64,000 nucleotides of DNA from Lachnospiraceae bacterium UBA7182 (GTDB taxonomy: Bacteria; Bacillota; Clostridia; Lachnospirales; Lachnospiraceae), in NCBI GenBank assembly GCA_002491115.1, contig DKVI01000041.1, positions 25,711 through 89,710 of the forward strand, in the 5' to 3' direction. Below are positions 7,367 to 15,702 of the stretch, in pieces. Each line of letters opens with the position of its first letter. Position 1 is the first letter of the stretch. Both the position numbers and the translations under genes were made by a program. The notes beneath the pieces are model-generated. The model was not told the DNA's origin. It did no database searches and worked only from the letters and a program-made list of their open reading frames with translations.

Positions 7367-7942
7367 ATGGAAAATTATGAGTACGCAGAAGCGTCGGAAG
7401 GAAAGAAGCCGGGAATGTTAAAAGAGATCCTGGGATTTCTCCTGTATGTGGTCATTGTGGTAGGGATCACTTTTATTATTATTACATTTGTGGGACAAAG
7501 AACTTATGTAAGCGGAAGCTCTATGGAGAATACATTGAGCCATGGAGACAATCTGATCGTGGATAAACTTACTTATCGTTTCTCGGCTCCGAAAAGATTC
7601 GATATTATTGTCTTTCCGTTCCGATATGAAGATAATGTCTATTATATAAAGCGTATCATCGGCCTTCCCGGTGAGACGATTCAGATTCAGGATGGGGAAA
7701 TCTATGTAAACGGAGAGATTCTGGAAGAATCCTACGGGCGCGAGGTAATGAAAAGCGCCGGGCTGGCAGCGGATCCGATTACCCTTGGAGACGACGAATA
7801 CTTTGTCCTGGGAGATAATCGTAACGACAGCACGGACAGCCGGGATCCCAATGTAAGACTGATCCACAAAGACGAGATCATCGGCCGGGCGTGGGTCCGT
7901 ATCTGGCCTTTGAATAAACTGGGAGTGTTAAAGCATCAGTAA
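7367..7942 (+). CDS. lepB: Signal peptidase I (catalytically complete)
   Basis: 191 residues, one N-terminal membrane segment (about 22-44). Catalytic motifs are complete: YVSGSSMENT with Ser52 and YYIKRIIGLPGE with Lys95. Box E GDNRNDSTDSR is present. It removes signal peptides from Sec- and Tat-exported proteins at the outer face of the membrane. Its TAA stop overlaps the rnhB ATG by one base (TAATG). It is probably the working enzyme of the two paralogues in this locus. Confidence 0.97.
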   Translation: MENYEYAEASEGKKPGMLKEILGFLLYVVIVVGITFIIITFVGQRTYVSGSSMENTLSHGDNLIVDKLTYRFSAPKRFDIIVFPFRYEDNVYYIKRIIGLPGETIQIQDGEIYVNGEILEESYGREVMKSAGLAADPITLGDDEYFVLGDNRNDSTDSRDPNVRLIHKDEIIGRAWVRIWPLNKLGVLKHQ

Positions 7943-8607
7943 TGACGAAGAAAGAGGAACGGCTGAAAAAGCAGCAGGAAAAGCTCGCAAAAGAGCTGGA
8001 ACGGCTGAACGGCTTAAAGGTATACGAACGAGAATATGAAACCCTTGGTCTTGTGTGCGGAATCGACGAGGCCGGACGGGGACCTCTGGCGGGGCCTGTG
8101 GTGGCGGGCGCGGTTATCCTTCCAAAAGACTGTCAGATTTTGTACCTGAACGATTCCAAGAAACTGACAGCCAGACGCAGAGACTTACTTTACGACGAGA
8201 TCCTTGAGAAAGCGCTGGCGGTGGGAATCGGGGTCGTGGATCACGAGCAGATTGATAGGGTGAATATCCTGCAGGCGACGTACCAGGCTATGAGAGAGGC
8301 GGTCGGCAGTCTTGCGTTAAGTCCGGATGTGCTGCTGGTGGACGCGGTGACAATACCGGGGATTTCAATTAGGCAGGTGCCGATTGTAAAAGGGGATGCA
8401 AAGAGCGTGTCCATTGCGGCGGCAAGTGTTGTGGCGAAAGTGACCAGGGACCGGATGATGGTGCAGATGGAGGACGTGTATCCGGGGTATGGGTTTGCGT
8501 CTAACAAAGGGTATGGATCGGCGGCACATATTGCGGCGCTGAAAAGTAAGGGGCCTTGTAAGATACACAGGAGGACGTTTATAAAGAATTTTGTGCAGGA
8601 TGTGTAA
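7942..8607 (+). CDS. rnhB: Ribonuclease HII
   Basis: 221 residues with the RNase HII core: GIDEAGRGPLAGPVVAGAV gives the first Asp-Glu pair, NDSKKLT follows, and the later acidic residue lies in LLVDAV. A charged coiled N-terminal extension of about 35 residues precedes the core. It removes ribonucleotides and RNA from RNA:DNA hybrids. It starts within the lepB stop. Its own stop codon touches the left arm of a long inverted repeat (8606-8723). Confidence 0.97.
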   Translation: MTKKEERLKKQQEKLAKELERLNGLKVYEREYETLGLVCGIDEAGRGPLAGPVVAGAVILPKDCQILYLNDSKKLTARRRDLLYDEILEKALAVGIGVVDHEQIDRVNILQATYQAMREAVGSLALSPDVLLVDAVTIPGISIRQVPIVKGDAKSVSIAAASVVAKVTRDRMMVQMEDVYPGYGFASNKGYGSAAHIAALKSKGPCKIHRRTFIKNFVQDV

Positions 8608-8723
8608 GGGGGAGAGGCGCGCAGAATGGGACGGCGGCGTGCGGGGGATATGGCCCGGGCAGGCCGGGGTCCGCGTTGGCATCCCCTTCCCCGCAGCAGC
8701 GTCCCATCGCCAAAATCCCCCTT
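8606..8723. repeat. 118-bp imperfect inverted repeat between rnhB and yraN
   Basis: The ends AAGGGGGA (8606-8613) and TCCCCCTT (8716-8723) are perfect inverse complements. Inside, ATGGGACG (8626-8633) pairs with CGTCCCAT (8700-8707) and TGCGGGG with CCCCGCA. The whole gap is unusually G/C-rich compared with its neighbours. It could be a strong terminator-like hairpin, an RNA processing site, or a short palindromic mobile repeat. No T tract follows, so a simple terminator is not the best fit. Confidence 0.6.
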
Positions 8724-8747
8724 GGTATTATAGAGAAAGTGTAAATT

Positions 8748-9107
8748 GTGATGAAAAACACTCGACAAATCGGTGCTTATTATGAGGAATTAGCTACGCA
8801 GTATTTAGAAGAGAAAGGGTATAAGATCCTGGAACGGAATTTCTACTGCCGCCAGGGGGAGATTGATCTGGTTGCCATGGACGGGGCGTATCTTGTGTTT
8901 GTAGAAGTGAAATACCGGGCCGGACGCGGTGCGGGTCATCCATTGGAAGCCGTTGATGTGAGGAAGCAAAATAAGATATCCCGCGCGGCTGTTTATTATT
9001 GTTATCGTCATAAGATTCCTGATACCCGGCCTTGCAGATTTGATGTGGTCAGTATTTTAGACGGGGAGATTGAACATATAAAAAATGCATTTGAATTATA
9101 TCCATAG
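8748..9107 (+). CDS. YraN family endonuclease-like protein (UPF0102)
   Basis: A 119-residue member of the UPF0102/YraN family, with the PD-(D/E)XK-like core RQGEIDLVAMDGAYLVFVEVKYR containing the Asp and the Glu-x-Lys. The family often sits beside rnhB. Its biochemical role is not established, though a nuclease or recombination function is suspected. Start is GTG 8748 or ATG 8751; the ribosome binding site (GAGAAAG) is weak and does not decide it. Confidence 0.9.
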   Translation: MMKNTRQIGAYYEELATQYLEEKGYKILERNFYCRQGEIDLVAMDGAYLVFVEVKYRAGRGAGHPLEAVDVRKQNKISRAAVYYCYRHKIPDTRPCRFDVVSILDGEIEHIKNAFELYP

Positions 9108-9117
9108 GGAGAATCGT

Positions 9118-9999
9118 ATGAACTGGAAAAGAAAATCTGACACGGACGAAATGCATATAAGGACAAAAGATGGCGTACCATATTTTGTATTTCCGATTCT
9201 GGAAGATACGAATCTGGTGCGCCATGGTTTTTCTACCCGCTTAGGCGGCGTCAGCCAGGGACATCTGTCAGAGATGAACCTAAGCTTTACCCGGGGAGAC
9301 GATCCCGAAAACGTCCGGGAGAATTTTCGGCGGGTGGGAGCTGCCATCGGATTTGATCCCGGGTCTCTGGTGCTGTCCCATCAGACCCATACGACCAACG
9401 TGCGTCTGGTCACCGAAAAGGACAGAGGAAAAGGTTTTACCCGGCCTCTGGATTATACAGATGTGGACGGAATGATCACGGATGTGCCGGGTCTTATGCT
9501 GGCTACTTTTTATGCGGACTGTGTGCCGCTCTTTTTTGTAGATCCCGTGAACCGCGCCGTCGGCCTGTCCCATTCCGGATGGAAAGGAACCGTAAACCGT
9601 ATGGGGGCGGTGACGGCAGAAAAGATGAGACAGGCTTTTGGAACAGACCCCGCCCATCTGCGCGCTGCCATCGGCCCATCCATCTGCCAGGACTGCTATG
9701 AAGTCAGCGAGGATGTGGCCCTTGCGTTTATGCAGGAGTTTAAAGAATACGCGGACGAGCGGCTGATCTATAGAACTTCGGAAGAAAAATACCAGCTAAA
9801 CCTCTGGCGCGCCAATGAGATCGTGCTTTTGGAAGCCGGTATTCTGCCAAAGCATCTGGCAGTCACCAATATATGTACCTGCTGCAATCCGGATCTTATG
9901 TTTTCTCACAGGGCAAGCCATGGAAAAAGAGGAAATCTGGGCGCATTTTTAGGGCTTACTGCTCCATCTTCTCCAGCAGGGCATGGATACGCTCCGTAG
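9118..9999 (+). CDS. pgeF: PgeF/YlmD-family peptidoglycan editing factor (multicopper-oxidase-like)
   Basis: 293 residues with the family signatures LSHQTHT, DGMITDVPG, ATFYADCVPLFF, HSGWKGT and AAIGPSICQDCYEV, which supply the Zn-binding His and Cys residues. Homologues act as purine nucleoside phosphorylase/adenosine deaminase-like enzymes, and in Escherichia coli as YfiH/PgeF, which keeps L-Ser out of peptidoglycan. ATG 9118 follows GGGAG. The protein should end near FLGL, but the frame continues 13 codons into antisense sequence of the prs 3' end, giving a tail with no family counterpart. Confidence 0.92.
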   Translation: MNWKRKSDTDEMHIRTKDGVPYFVFPILEDTNLVRHGFSTRLGGVSQGHLSEMNLSFTRGDDPENVRENFRRVGAAIGFDPGSLVLSHQTHTTNVRLVTEKDRGKGFTRPLDYTDVDGMITDVPGLMLATFYADCVPLFFVDPVNRAVGLSHSGWKGTVNRMGAVTAEKMRQAFGTDPAHLRAAIGPSICQDCYEVSEDVALAFMQEFKEYADERLIYRTSEEKYQLNLWRANEIVLLEAGILPKHLAVTNICTCCNPDLMFSHRASHGKRGNLGAFLGLTAPSSPAGHGYAP

Positions 10000-11125
10000 G
10001 ATCATTGACGCGCTCCGTGGACACGTCATGATTAATACAGTCGATGATGGCTGACAGGAATTTTGTCATATCTGCCTCCACATAATAGGGACGGGAGAGC
10101 AGTTCAGGTGTGCGGTAATTTAAGTTGGTGGATACCACATGGCTTAAATACCCCTTTTCATAATATTCGTCGAATTTTTCCAGGCCGTCTGTGAAAAGCC
10201 CGAAGGTGGTGCAGGCAAAGACTCGCTTGGCGCCCCGCTCTTTTACCTGGCGGGCCACATCCAGCATGCTTTCGCCGGAGGAGATGATGTCGTCGATAAT
10301 GATAACGTCTTTTCCGGACAGGTCATCTCCTAAAAATTCATGGGCTACGATGGGATTCTTCCCGTTGACAATAACGGAGTAGTCCCGGCGTTTGTAGAAC
10401 ATGCCCATATCCACGCCCAGCACGCCGGCAAAGTAGACGGCGCGTTCCATGGCGCCTTCGTCGGGGCTGATCACCATCAAATGTTCTTTGTCGATCTTAA
10501 GATCCGGCTCTGCGTCCATCAGGCCTTTTATAAACTGAAACGGCGGGTTAAAGCTGTCAAAACCGTAAAGAGGAATGGCGTTGCACACCCGCGGGTCGTG
10601 GGCGTCAAAGGTAATAATATTGGAAACCCCCATATCCACCAGTTCCTGAAGGGCGAAGGCACAGTCCAGAGATTCCCGCTGGCTTCTTTTGTGCTGGCGG
10701 CTTTCATACAGGAAAGGCATGATTACATTGATCCGGTGGGCTTTGCCGTTGGCAGCCATGATAATTCGCTTTAAATCCTGGTAGTGGTCGTCGGGCGACA
10801 TGTGGTTTTCATAGCCGCAGACCGTGTAGGTCAGGCTGTAATTCAGGACGTCCGCCAGGATAAAAAGATCTACGCCGCGGACCGAATCGTAGAGGATTCC
10901 TTTCGCTTCCCCGGTGCCAAAGCGGGGACAGGCGCTTCTGATCAGGTAGGATTCTTCATGGTATCCCTGAAAATCAGGGGTATTTTGAAACTTCTGGTTA
11001 CTTTTTTCGCGGTATTCCACCAGGAACGCATCCACACTTCTGGCCAAATCCCGGCAGCCTTCCAACGCCGCAATCTTTAAAGGGGCAATAGGCATGATAC
11101 TTTCATAAGAATAATTTTCCGGCAT
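9956..11125 (-). CDS. prs: Ribose-phosphate pyrophosphokinase (long clostridial form)
   Basis: 389 residues, longer than the usual 310-320. It keeps the PRPP-binding loop DVIIIDDIISSGESML (about 273-288), the ATP-site region SRQHKRSQRES and the phosphate-binding VISPDEGAME. It makes PRPP from ribose 5-phosphate and ATP for purine, pyrimidine, His and Trp synthesis. The extra length is a 60-70-residue N-terminal extension plus C-terminal residues. Transcribed opposite its neighbours from a promoter at 11164-11193. Its last 44 bases overlap the 3' end of pgeF. Confidence 0.93.
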   Translation of the reverse strand: MPENYSYESIMPIAPLKIAALEGCRDLARSVDAFLVEYREKSNQKFQNTPDFQGYHEESYLIRSACPRFGTGEAKGILYDSVRGVDLFILADVLNYSLTYTVCGYENHMSPDDHYQDLKRIIMAANGKAHRINVIMPFLYESRQHKRSQRESLDCAFALQELVDMGVSNIITFDAHDPRVCNAIPLYGFDSFNPPFQFIKGLMDAEPDLKIDKEHLMVISPDEGAMERAVYFAGVLGVDMGMFYKRRDYSVIVNGKNPIVAHEFLGDDLSGKDVIIIDDIISSGESMLDVARQVKERGAKRVFACTTFGLFTDGLEKFDEYYEKGYLSHVVSTNLNYRTPELLSRPYYVEADMTKFLSAIIDCINHDVSTERVNDPTERIHALLEKMEQ

Positions 11126-11163
11126 AAAATTCTCCTGTCTTTCGTGTACATAACGATAATCTA

Positions 11164-11193
11164 TTTATATCATTATTAGGTGCGGACAGTCAA
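11164..11193 (-). promoter_or_regulatory. prs promoter
   Basis: On the minus strand, TTGACT (11188-11193) and TATAAA (11164-11169) are separated by 18 bp. It lies back to back with the promoter of the DUF512 gene at 11200-11228, so the two are divergent. Confidence 0.5.
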
Positions 11194-11199
11194 CCCAGA

Positions 11200-11228
11200 T
11201 TGCAATTTTTCCTGTTATTTAGTATAGT
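11200..11228 (+). promoter_or_regulatory. Promoter for the DUF512 gene and its structured leader
   Basis: TTGCAA (11200-11205) and TATAGT (11223-11228) have a 17-bp spacer. Transcription from here would place the whole element at 11243-11333 in the 5' untranslated region. Confidence 0.5.
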
Positions 11229-11242
11229 AGACAAGGAAGAAC

Positions 11243-11333
11243 AACAGCGGAGCCCGTACAACAGGCAGAGCAGAGTGCGAAGCAGGCTGCTCTGGGTAAA
11301 GACTGTTGGGAGTGCGAAGCGGAACTATAATAA
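11243..11333 (+). repeat. Dispersed structured element, copy A
   Basis: The unit is bounded by two AGCGGA direct repeats (11246-11251 and 11318-11323) and ends in ACTATAATAAG. Between them are nested stems CAACAG/CTGTTG (11259-11264, 11303-11308) and CAGAGCA/TGCTCTG (11266-11272, 11288-11294), with an apical GCGAAGC (11277-11283). Copy B at 26428-26534 has the same borders and the same stem order, but different stem sequences. It could be a structured RNA or a small palindromic mobile element. Confidence 0.6.
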
Positions 11334-11354
11334 GCAAAAGAGAGGTGGAGACAG

Positions 11355-12656
11355 ATGGAACATGTGATCCGTTCTGTGTCGCCGGGCAGCATTGCCTGGG
11401 AGATGGAGATTGAGCCGGGGGACGTGCTGCTTGCCGTCAACGGGCAGTCGCCGGAGGATGTATTTGACTACCGGTATCTGATCAATGACGAGACGCTTCT
11501 GGTTCTGATCCGAAAAGCGGACGGAGAAGAATGGGAACTGGAGATTGAGAAAGAATATTCAGAAGACCTGGGAGTGGAATTTGAGAACGGGCTGATGGAC
11601 GATTACCGTTCCTGCCGTAATAAATGTATTTTCTGCTTTATTGACCAGCTTCCCAAAGGGATGCGGGATACGCTGTATTTTAAGGACGACGATTCACGGC
11701 TGTCTTTTTTGCAGGGGAATTATCTGACGCTTACAAATATGAATGACCATGACCTTGACAGAATCATTCATTATAAACTGTCGCCCATCAATATTTCCTT
11801 TCAGGCCACCAATCCGGATTTGCGCTGCCGGATGCTGAATAACCGCTTCGCCGGGGATATTCTGGATAAAGTAAAGAAGTTAAAAGAAGCCGGTATTCTT
11901 ATGAACGGGCAGATTGTGCTGTGTAAGGGCGTCAATGACAAAGAGGAGCTTGCGCGGTCGATCCGGGATCTGGAAGTGTTTCTTCCCGAACTTCAGAGCG
12001 TGTCCGTGGTACCGGTGGGCCTGACCCGTTACCGGGATGGATTGTATCCGCTGGAACCCTTTACAAAGGAAGACGCCGGGGAAGTATTAAAGGCCATCCA
12101 TAGCTGGCAGGAGTTCTTTTTGGAAAAATACGGTACACATTTGATTCATGGGGGGGATGAGTGGTACATCCTTGCTGAAGAACCTTTTCCTGAGGCGGAT
12201 ACCTATGATGATTACCTGCAGCTTGAAAACGGCGTGGGCATGGTGAGACTTTTGGAGGAGGAAATAAAGGAGACGCTTCTAAAACTTCCGGGCGACGCAA
12301 GAAGCCGAAGCGTTACCATTGCCACAGGCGTGCTGGCAGCGCCGTTATTGGAGGAACATGCGAAGAAGATACAAAAGAAATACCCGAATGTCAAAATCCG
12401 GGTGCTGACCGTTTATAACCGCTTCTTCGGAGAACAGATCACCGTGGCCGGGCTGATCACGGGACAGGATTTAATCGACCGGTTAAAAGGAGAGGAGCTT
12501 GGGGACAGGCTTTTGCTCACGGCGCATATGTTAAAAAGCGGCGAGCCGGTGTTCCTGGACGACGTAACGGTAGAAGAAGTGGAAAAATCTTTACAAATTA
12601 AAATATCCATAGTAGAATCAAGCGGAAGCGACCTTATAAACAATATATTAGAGTAA
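11355..12656 (+). CDS. DUF512 family protein with PDZ-like and radical SAM-like regions
   Basis: 433 residues. The N-terminus (about 1-65, VSPGSIAWEMEIEPGDVLLAVNG) is PDZ-like. A Cys cluster of the radical SAM type follows, CRNKCIFC (Cys87, Cys91, Cys94), then the conserved DUF512 region (NYLTLTNM, HYKLSPINISF, VTIATGVLAAP). The family is widespread in Firmicutes and cyanobacteria, often beside der as here. Its reaction is unknown. GAGGTGGAG precedes the ATG. It likely shares a transcript with der, 15 bp downstream. Confidence 0.9.
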   Translation: MEHVIRSVSPGSIAWEMEIEPGDVLLAVNGQSPEDVFDYRYLINDETLLVLIRKADGEEWELEIEKEYSEDLGVEFENGLMDDYRSCRNKCIFCFIDQLPKGMRDTLYFKDDDSRLSFLQGNYLTLTNMNDHDLDRIIHYKLSPINISFQATNPDLRCRMLNNRFAGDILDKVKKLKEAGILMNGQIVLCKGVNDKEELARSIRDLEVFLPELQSVSVVPVGLTRYRDGLYPLEPFTKEDAGEVLKAIHSWQEFFLEKYGTHLIHGGDEWYILAEEPFPEADTYDDYLQLENGVGMVRLLEEEIKETLLKLPGDARSRSVTIATGVLAAPLLEEHAKKIQKKYPNVKIRVLTVYNRFFGEQITVAGLITGQDLIDRLKGEELGDRLLLTAHMLKSGEPVFLDDVTVEEVEKSLQIKISIVESSGSDLINNILE

Positions 12657-12671
12657 GAGGACTGATACTAT

Positions 12672-13997
12672 ATGAGTAAACCGATTGTTGCCATTGTGGG
12701 CCGCCCGAACGTGGGAAAATCCACACTGTTTAATGCGCTGGCAGGCGAAAATATTGCCATTGTAAAGGATACGCCGGGCGTTACCCGGGACAGGATCTAT
12801 GCGGACGTAACATGGCTTAACCATCATTTTACGTTGATCGACACCGGCGGAATCGAGCCGGACAGCAGCGATATCATCCTGTCCCAGATGAGAGAGCAGG
12901 CGCAGACCGCCATTGATACGGCGGACGTGATTGTATTTCTTACGGATGTGCGTCAGGGGCTTCAGGACGCGGATTCCAAGGTGGCGGACATGCTGCGCCG
13001 TTCCCGTAAGCCTGTGATTCTGGCGGTAAATAAGGTGGACAGTTTTCAGAAATACATGGCGGACGTCTACGAGTTTTACAATCTGGGGATCGGGGACCCG
13101 GTGCCAGTGTCGGCTTCGTCCCGTCTGGGGATCGGGGAACTGCTGGATGCAGTGGTCTCTTATTTTCCTGAAGGTGCGGATGACGAAGAAGAGGATCTTA
13201 GGCCGAAGATCGCCATTGTGGGTAAACCCAATGTGGGCAAGTCGTCCATTATCAATAAGCTGACCGGGGAGAACCGGGTCATTGTATCGGATATCGCCGG
13301 GACCACCCGGGACGCGGTGGATACGGATATTTGCCGTAACGGCAAAGAATATGTATTTATTGATACTGCGGGACTTCGCAGGAAAAGCAAAATCAAGGAA
13401 GAACTGGAGCGCTACAGCATTATACGCGCCGTGACGGCCGTGGAGCGTGCGGACGTGGTGGCGGTCGTCATCGATGCCGGGGAAGGCGTGACCGAGCAGG
13501 ATGCCAAGATCGCCGGCATCGCCCATGAAAGAGGAAAAGGAATCATCATAGTCGTCAATAAATGGGATGCCATTGAGAAGAACGATAAGACGATCTATGA
13601 ATTTACCCGAAGGATACGTGAAGTGCTTTCTTTTATGCCCTATGCGCAGCTTTTGTTTATATCCGCCCGGACCGGGCAGCGGCTGGAAAAACTATTCGAG
13701 ATGATCGATATTGTCATCGAGAATCAGACTTTGAGAATACAGACCGGCGTGCTGAACGAGATTATCATGGAAGCCACGGCCATGCAGCAGCCGCCGTCGG
13801 ACAAGGGACGCAGGCTGAAAATCTACTACGGAACCCAGGTTTCCGTAAAGCCGCCGACTTTTGTCATCTTTGTAAACGACAAAGAGCTGATGCATTTCTC
13901 CTATGTAAGATATCTGGAGAACCGGATCAGGGACGCGTTCGGCTTTCAGGGAACTTCGCTGAAATTTATCATTCGGGAGAGAAAGGAACAAGGATAA
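12672..13997 (+). CDS. der: Ribosome-associated double GTPase Der (EngA)
   Basis: 441 residues with two tandem GTPase domains: the first has GRPNVGKST (10-18) and DTGG, the second GKPNVGKSS (about 184-192) and DTAG. NKVD and NKWD are the two G4 motifs. A C-terminal KH-like domain (about 355-441) follows. It functions in late 50S assembly. The plsY start lies immediately after the stop, so the genes are co-transcribed with gpsA. Confidence 0.98.
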   Translation: MSKPIVAIVGRPNVGKSTLFNALAGENIAIVKDTPGVTRDRIYADVTWLNHHFTLIDTGGIEPDSSDIILSQMREQAQTAIDTADVIVFLTDVRQGLQDADSKVADMLRRSRKPVILAVNKVDSFQKYMADVYEFYNLGIGDPVPVSASSRLGIGELLDAVVSYFPEGADDEEEDLRPKIAIVGKPNVGKSSIINKLTGENRVIVSDIAGTTRDAVDTDICRNGKEYVFIDTAGLRRKSKIKEELERYSIIRAVTAVERADVVAVVIDAGEGVTEQDAKIAGIAHERGKGIIIVVNKWDAIEKNDKTIYEFTRRIREVLSFMPYAQLLFISARTGQRLEKLFEMIDIVIENQTLRIQTGVLNEIIMEATAMQQPPSDKGRRLKIYYGTQVSVKPPTFVIFVNDKELMHFSYVRYLENRIRDAFGFQGTSLKFIIRERKEQG

Positions 13998-13998
13998 G

Positions 13999-14637
13999 AT
14001 GGAACGGATCGTTTGTCTGGGAATCGGTTATCTGTTCGGGCTGTTTCAGACAGCTTATATCTATGGGAAGATGAATGGGATTGACATCCGCGAGCATGGA
14101 AGCGGCAACGCCGGATCGACCAACGCCCTTCGGGTGCTGGGCAAGAAGGCAGGCGTGATCGTGCTTTTGGGGGATGTGGCCAAGACGGTGCTGGCCGTCC
14201 TGCTGATCCGTATGCTTTTTAGGAGGAGTCATGGGGATATGCTGCCGCTGCTGGGGATCTATGCTGCCGCGGGCGCGATTCTTGGACATAATTTTCCTGT
14301 GAACCTTGGATTCAAAGGAGGAAAAGGGATTGCCTGCACCGCCGGACTGGTGCTGACGCTGGGGCCTGTCGTGACAGTGCTGGAATCTGCCACATTTCTT
14401 TTGACAGTCTTTCTGACCCGGTATGTATCTCTTGGGTCTGTTCTGGTGGTCATTGAGCTGGTCGTTGACCTGGTCGTGCTGGGGCAGATGGGGTACTATG
14501 GCATGAGCCAGGCGCATCTGACGGAATTTTATCTGGTTTGTACGGCGCTTTCGGCGATGGCGATCTATCGGCACAGGGCAAATATAAAACGTCTTTTAAA
14601 CGGAACGGAGAGTAAAATATTTGAAAAAAAAGAATAG
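13999..14637 (+). CDS. plsY: Acyl-phosphate:glycerol-3-phosphate acyltransferase PlsY
   Basis: A 212-residue polytopic membrane protein with the PlsY motifs: HGSGNAGSTNALRVLG, then GHNFPVNLGFKGGKGIACT, which bind acyl-phosphate and glycerol 3-phosphate. It makes lysophosphatidic acid in the first committed step of phospholipid synthesis. It sits directly between der and gpsA; gpsA makes its substrate. The C-terminus RHRANIKRLLNGTE is family-typical. Confidence 0.97.
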   Translation: MERIVCLGIGYLFGLFQTAYIYGKMNGIDIREHGSGNAGSTNALRVLGKKAGVIVLLGDVAKTVLAVLLIRMLFRRSHGDMLPLLGIYAAAGAILGHNFPVNLGFKGGKGIACTAGLVLTLGPVVTVLESATFLLTVFLTRYVSLGSVLVVIELVVDLVVLGQMGYYGMSQAHLTEFYLVCTALSAMAIYRHRANIKRLLNGTESKIFEKKE

Positions 14638-14649
14638 GGGGTTTATCGT

Positions 14650-15669
14650 ATGGCAAAAGTCAGTGTGATCGGCGCGGGAAGCTGGGGAACGGCGCTTTCG
14701 GTCGTCCTCAATGACAACGGGCATGAGGTGACTGTCTGGTCTTACAAGGAAGAAGAAGTAAGGCTTCTGCATGAAAAAAGAGAGAATGTATCAAAGCTTC
14801 CGGGGGTGAAGCTTTCGGAAAGCATCCGTTTTACCGCCGATTTAAAAGAGGCGGTTCAGGGGCAGGAGTTGTGCGTGCTGGCAGTGCCGTCCACCTGTGT
14901 CAGGAGTACGGCAGAAAAAGCCGCGCCTTTTGTAAAGAAGGAGCAGCTTTTTGTAAATGTGGCAAAGGGGATCGAAGAGCGTACTCTGATGACCCTGACA
15001 GATATCATGGAAGAGGAACTTCCGGGTGTGAATGCGGCTGTTTTGTCCGGGCCAAGCCATGCGGAGGAAGTGGGAAGACGGATTCCCACCACCGTGGTGG
15101 CGGGGGCAAAAGATAAAAAGACGGCGGAGTTGATCCAGAATATTTTCATGAATGAAAGATTCCGCGTCTATACCAGTCCGGATATGCTGGGCATAGAGCT
15201 TGGGGGGGCGCTGAAAAATGTCATTGCCCTGGCGGCGGGCGCGGCGGACGGGCTTGGCTGCGGGGACAATACAAAAGCGGCGTTGATTACGAGGGGAATC
15301 GCGGAGATGAGCCGGCTGGGAGTCGCCATGGGCGGACGCATTGAGACCTTTAACGGACTGACCGGCATCGGCGACCTGATCGTTACCTGCGCGTCCGTAC
15401 ACAGCCGGAACCGGAAGGCAGGATACCTTCTGGGGCAGGGAAGAACCATGCAGCAGGCCATGGAGGAAGTAAAAATGGTGGTGGAAGGCGTCTATTCCGC
15501 CAAAGCCGCCAAAAAGCTGGCGGAAAAATACCAGGTGGATATGCCGATCGTGGAGGAAGTCAACGCAGTCCTTTTTCAGGACAAGCCAGCGAAAGAAGCG
15601 CTGGAAGACCTGATGATCCGCGATAAAAAAATCGAAAATCCCCTGCTTCCCTGGCAGGCAGAATCCTAA
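14650..15669 (+). CDS. gpsA: Glycerol-3-phosphate dehydrogenase [NAD(P)+] GpsA
   Basis: 339 residues with the N-terminal Rossmann motif VIGAGSWGTAL, then LSGPSHAEEV, the substrate-binding region ELGGALKNVIALAAG and the catalytic-domain segment NGLTGIGDLIVTC. It reduces dihydroxyacetone phosphate to sn-glycerol 3-phosphate for PlsY. A ribosome binding site (AGGGGG) precedes ATG 14650. Gap to plsY is 12 bp. Confidence 0.98.
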   Translation: MAKVSVIGAGSWGTALSVVLNDNGHEVTVWSYKEEEVRLLHEKRENVSKLPGVKLSESIRFTADLKEAVQGQELCVLAVPSTCVRSTAEKAAPFVKKEQLFVNVAKGIEERTLMTLTDIMEEELPGVNAAVLSGPSHAEEVGRRIPTTVVAGAKDKKTAELIQNIFMNERFRVYTSPDMLGIELGGALKNVIALAAGAADGLGCGDNTKAALITRGIAEMSRLGVAMGGRIETFNGLTGIGDLIVTCASVHSRNRKAGYLLGQGRTMQQAMEEVKMVVEGVYSAKAAKKLAEKYQVDMPIVEEVNAVLFQDKPAKEALEDLMIRDKKIENPLLPWQAES

Positions 15670-15702
15670 ACAGCAACGAAATGTACAATAGGAGAAAAAG
15701 TC

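Noticed and set aside
12648..13526. Minus-strand open frame opposite der
   Set aside because: Shadow of the strongly conserved GTPase gene; His/Arg-rich composition typical of antisense reading.
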